Below, piece by piece: positions 13,811 through 14,086 of a stretch of 14,086 nt of DNA (within the stretch, counting starts at the first letter, position 1; the number at the start of each line of letters is the position of its first letter). The stretch is taken from contig CAMODS010000012.1 of assembly GCA_946611525.1 (NCBI GenBank), forward strand, positions 1 through 14,086. The letters run 5' to 3'. Under the pieces are notes generated by a model, which was not told the DNA's origin, made no database searches, and was given only the letters and a program-made list of their open reading frames with translations. Source of the DNA: an uncultured Lachnospiraceae bacterium (GTDB lineage Bacteria; Bacillota; Clostridia; Lachnospirales; Lachnospiraceae). The position numbers and the translations under genes are program-made.

Positions 13811-13842
13811 GATTCTTCGTCACTGCGTTCCTCAGAATGACA
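13811..13842 (-). repeat. Hairpin repeat, inverted variant copy with enlarged loop
   Basis: Read on the minus strand, ATTCT and AGAAT arms with the inner GA/GA steps are the same as in copy 1. The GCGAAGC core is replaced by a longer insert that includes GGAACGCAGTGAC. ATTCT is at 13838-13834 and AGAAT at 13816-13812. It lies 28 nt after the ruvA stop. Confidence 0.75.
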
Positions 13843-13849
13843 CAGGATA

Positions 13850-13869
13850 CTGTCATCAAAACGAAGGAA
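13850..13869 (+). repeat. Possible decayed hairpin repeat copy
   Basis: It starts CTGTCATC like the intact copies and ends CGAAGGA, but the central part is missing (CTGTCATCAAAACGAAGGA). It is consistent with an internal deletion of a copy; chance similarity cannot be excluded. Confidence 0.35.
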
Positions 13870-13878
13870 CCGCGCCCA

Positions 13879-13906
13879 CTGTCATCCTGAGCGAAGCGAA
13901 GGATCT
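13879..13906 (+). repeat. GCGAAGC hairpin repeat, copy 3
   Basis: ATCCT (13884-13888) pairs with AGGAT (13900-13904) around the same GAGCGAAGCGA core. Compared with copy 1 both arms have changed in a compensatory way (T-A to C-G). Confidence 0.85.
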
Positions 13907-13914
13907 TTGCCCCG

Positions 13915-13942
13915 CTGTCATCCTGAGCGAAGCGAAGGATCT
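13915..13942 (+). repeat. GCGAAGC hairpin repeat, copy 4
   Basis: Identical over 28 nt to copy 3, starting 36 bp later with an 8-nt gap between the two. It ends 15 nt before the ruvB start codon and 4 nt before its ribosome site. Confidence 0.85.
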
Positions 13943-13957
13943 ACATAGGAATACATA

Positions 13958-14086
13958 ATGGAACGTAGAGTAATAACAACAGAAGTCTCCAAGGAGGAGA
14001 AGGAAGCAGAAAACACCCTCCGCCCCAAAAGACTCCGTGATTATATAGGACAGGAGCAGATAAAGGAATCTCTTCAGGTGTATATG
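13958..14086 (+). CDS. ruvB: Holliday junction helicase RuvB, 5' part (cut by window edge)
   Basis: The first 43 codons of ruvB run off the right edge. RuvB is the AAA+ ATPase that drives branch migration with RuvA. A variable acidic N-terminal segment (MERRVITTEVSKEEKEAEN) is followed by TLRPKRLRDYIGQEQIKESL (20-39), which matches the highly conserved LRPxxLxxYIGQ entry of RuvB proteins. The Walker A motif would come just after the edge. ATG 13958 has a modest AGGA (13947-13950) 7 nt upstream. It is in the same orientation as ruvA and presumably co-transcribed, though 175 nt of repeat-bearing sequence separates them. Confidence 0.93.
   Translation, partial: MERRVITTEVSKEEKEAENTLRPKRLRDYIGQEQIKESLQVYM

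Noticed and set aside
13879..13942. Possible CRISPR-like pair of 28-bp repeats
   Set aside because: The gap between copies is only 8 nt, there are just two units, and other copies are scattered and inverted; this is an interspersed hairpin repeat.

Overview
The window looks like chromosomal DNA of a low-to-mid GC Gram-positive bacterium of the Clostridia, most likely a Lachnospiraceae relative (Butyrivibrio/Roseburia-like). The grounds are lipobox-type lipoproteins, strong AGGAGG ribosome sites, canonical sigma-A style promoters with 17-bp spacers, a PUA-less ProB, and a 7TM membrane protein ending in what looks like a decayed GGDEF domain. The genus is inference from gene content and style; nothing was searched.

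Layout. 1-460: a terminator from an upstream gene, a 94-aa unknown protein, a bidirectional terminator, and a tRNA-Val(CAC) on the minus strand with its own promoter. 519-6106: nucleoside salvage and uptake, i.e. thymidine kinase with its terminator, then a promoter driving a BMP-family nucleoside-binding lipoprotein, a tandem-domain ABC ATPase and two overlapping permeases (NupNOPQ-like). A hairpin/T-tract between the lipoprotein and the ATPase genes probably reduces read-through. 6122-6154: a bidirectional terminator separating convergent genes. 6153-7172 (minus): ApbE flavin transferase lipoprotein. 7284-9149 (plus): proB, azlC, azlD (proline entry enzyme and a branched-chain amino acid exporter pair). 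ApbE and proB diverge from two completely overlapping promoters that share a symmetric -10 element.

9240-11564: a short 5-formyltetrahydrofolate cyclo-ligase homologue lacking the usual N-terminus and apparently transcribed from 3-4 nt before its start codon, followed by two adjacent, mutually related multi-pass membrane proteins, the first with a degenerate GGDEF-like tail. 11665-14086: miaB (tRNA methylthiolation), ruvA and the start of ruvB (Holliday junction branch migration). The miaB-ruvA and ruvA-ruvB gaps contain a family of small hairpin repeats built on the GCGAAGC core. Copies differ by compensatory changes in the stem, indicating that the hairpin itself is maintained.

Most genes are ordinary housekeeping or transport genes. 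The less ordinary material is the shared-(-10) divergent promoter, the 7TM/degenerate-GGDEF tandem pair, the two near-leaderless start modules (9240 and 11665), the truncated cyclo-ligase, and the hairpin repeats around ruvA. No phage, transposase, CRISPR array or defence system is visible.
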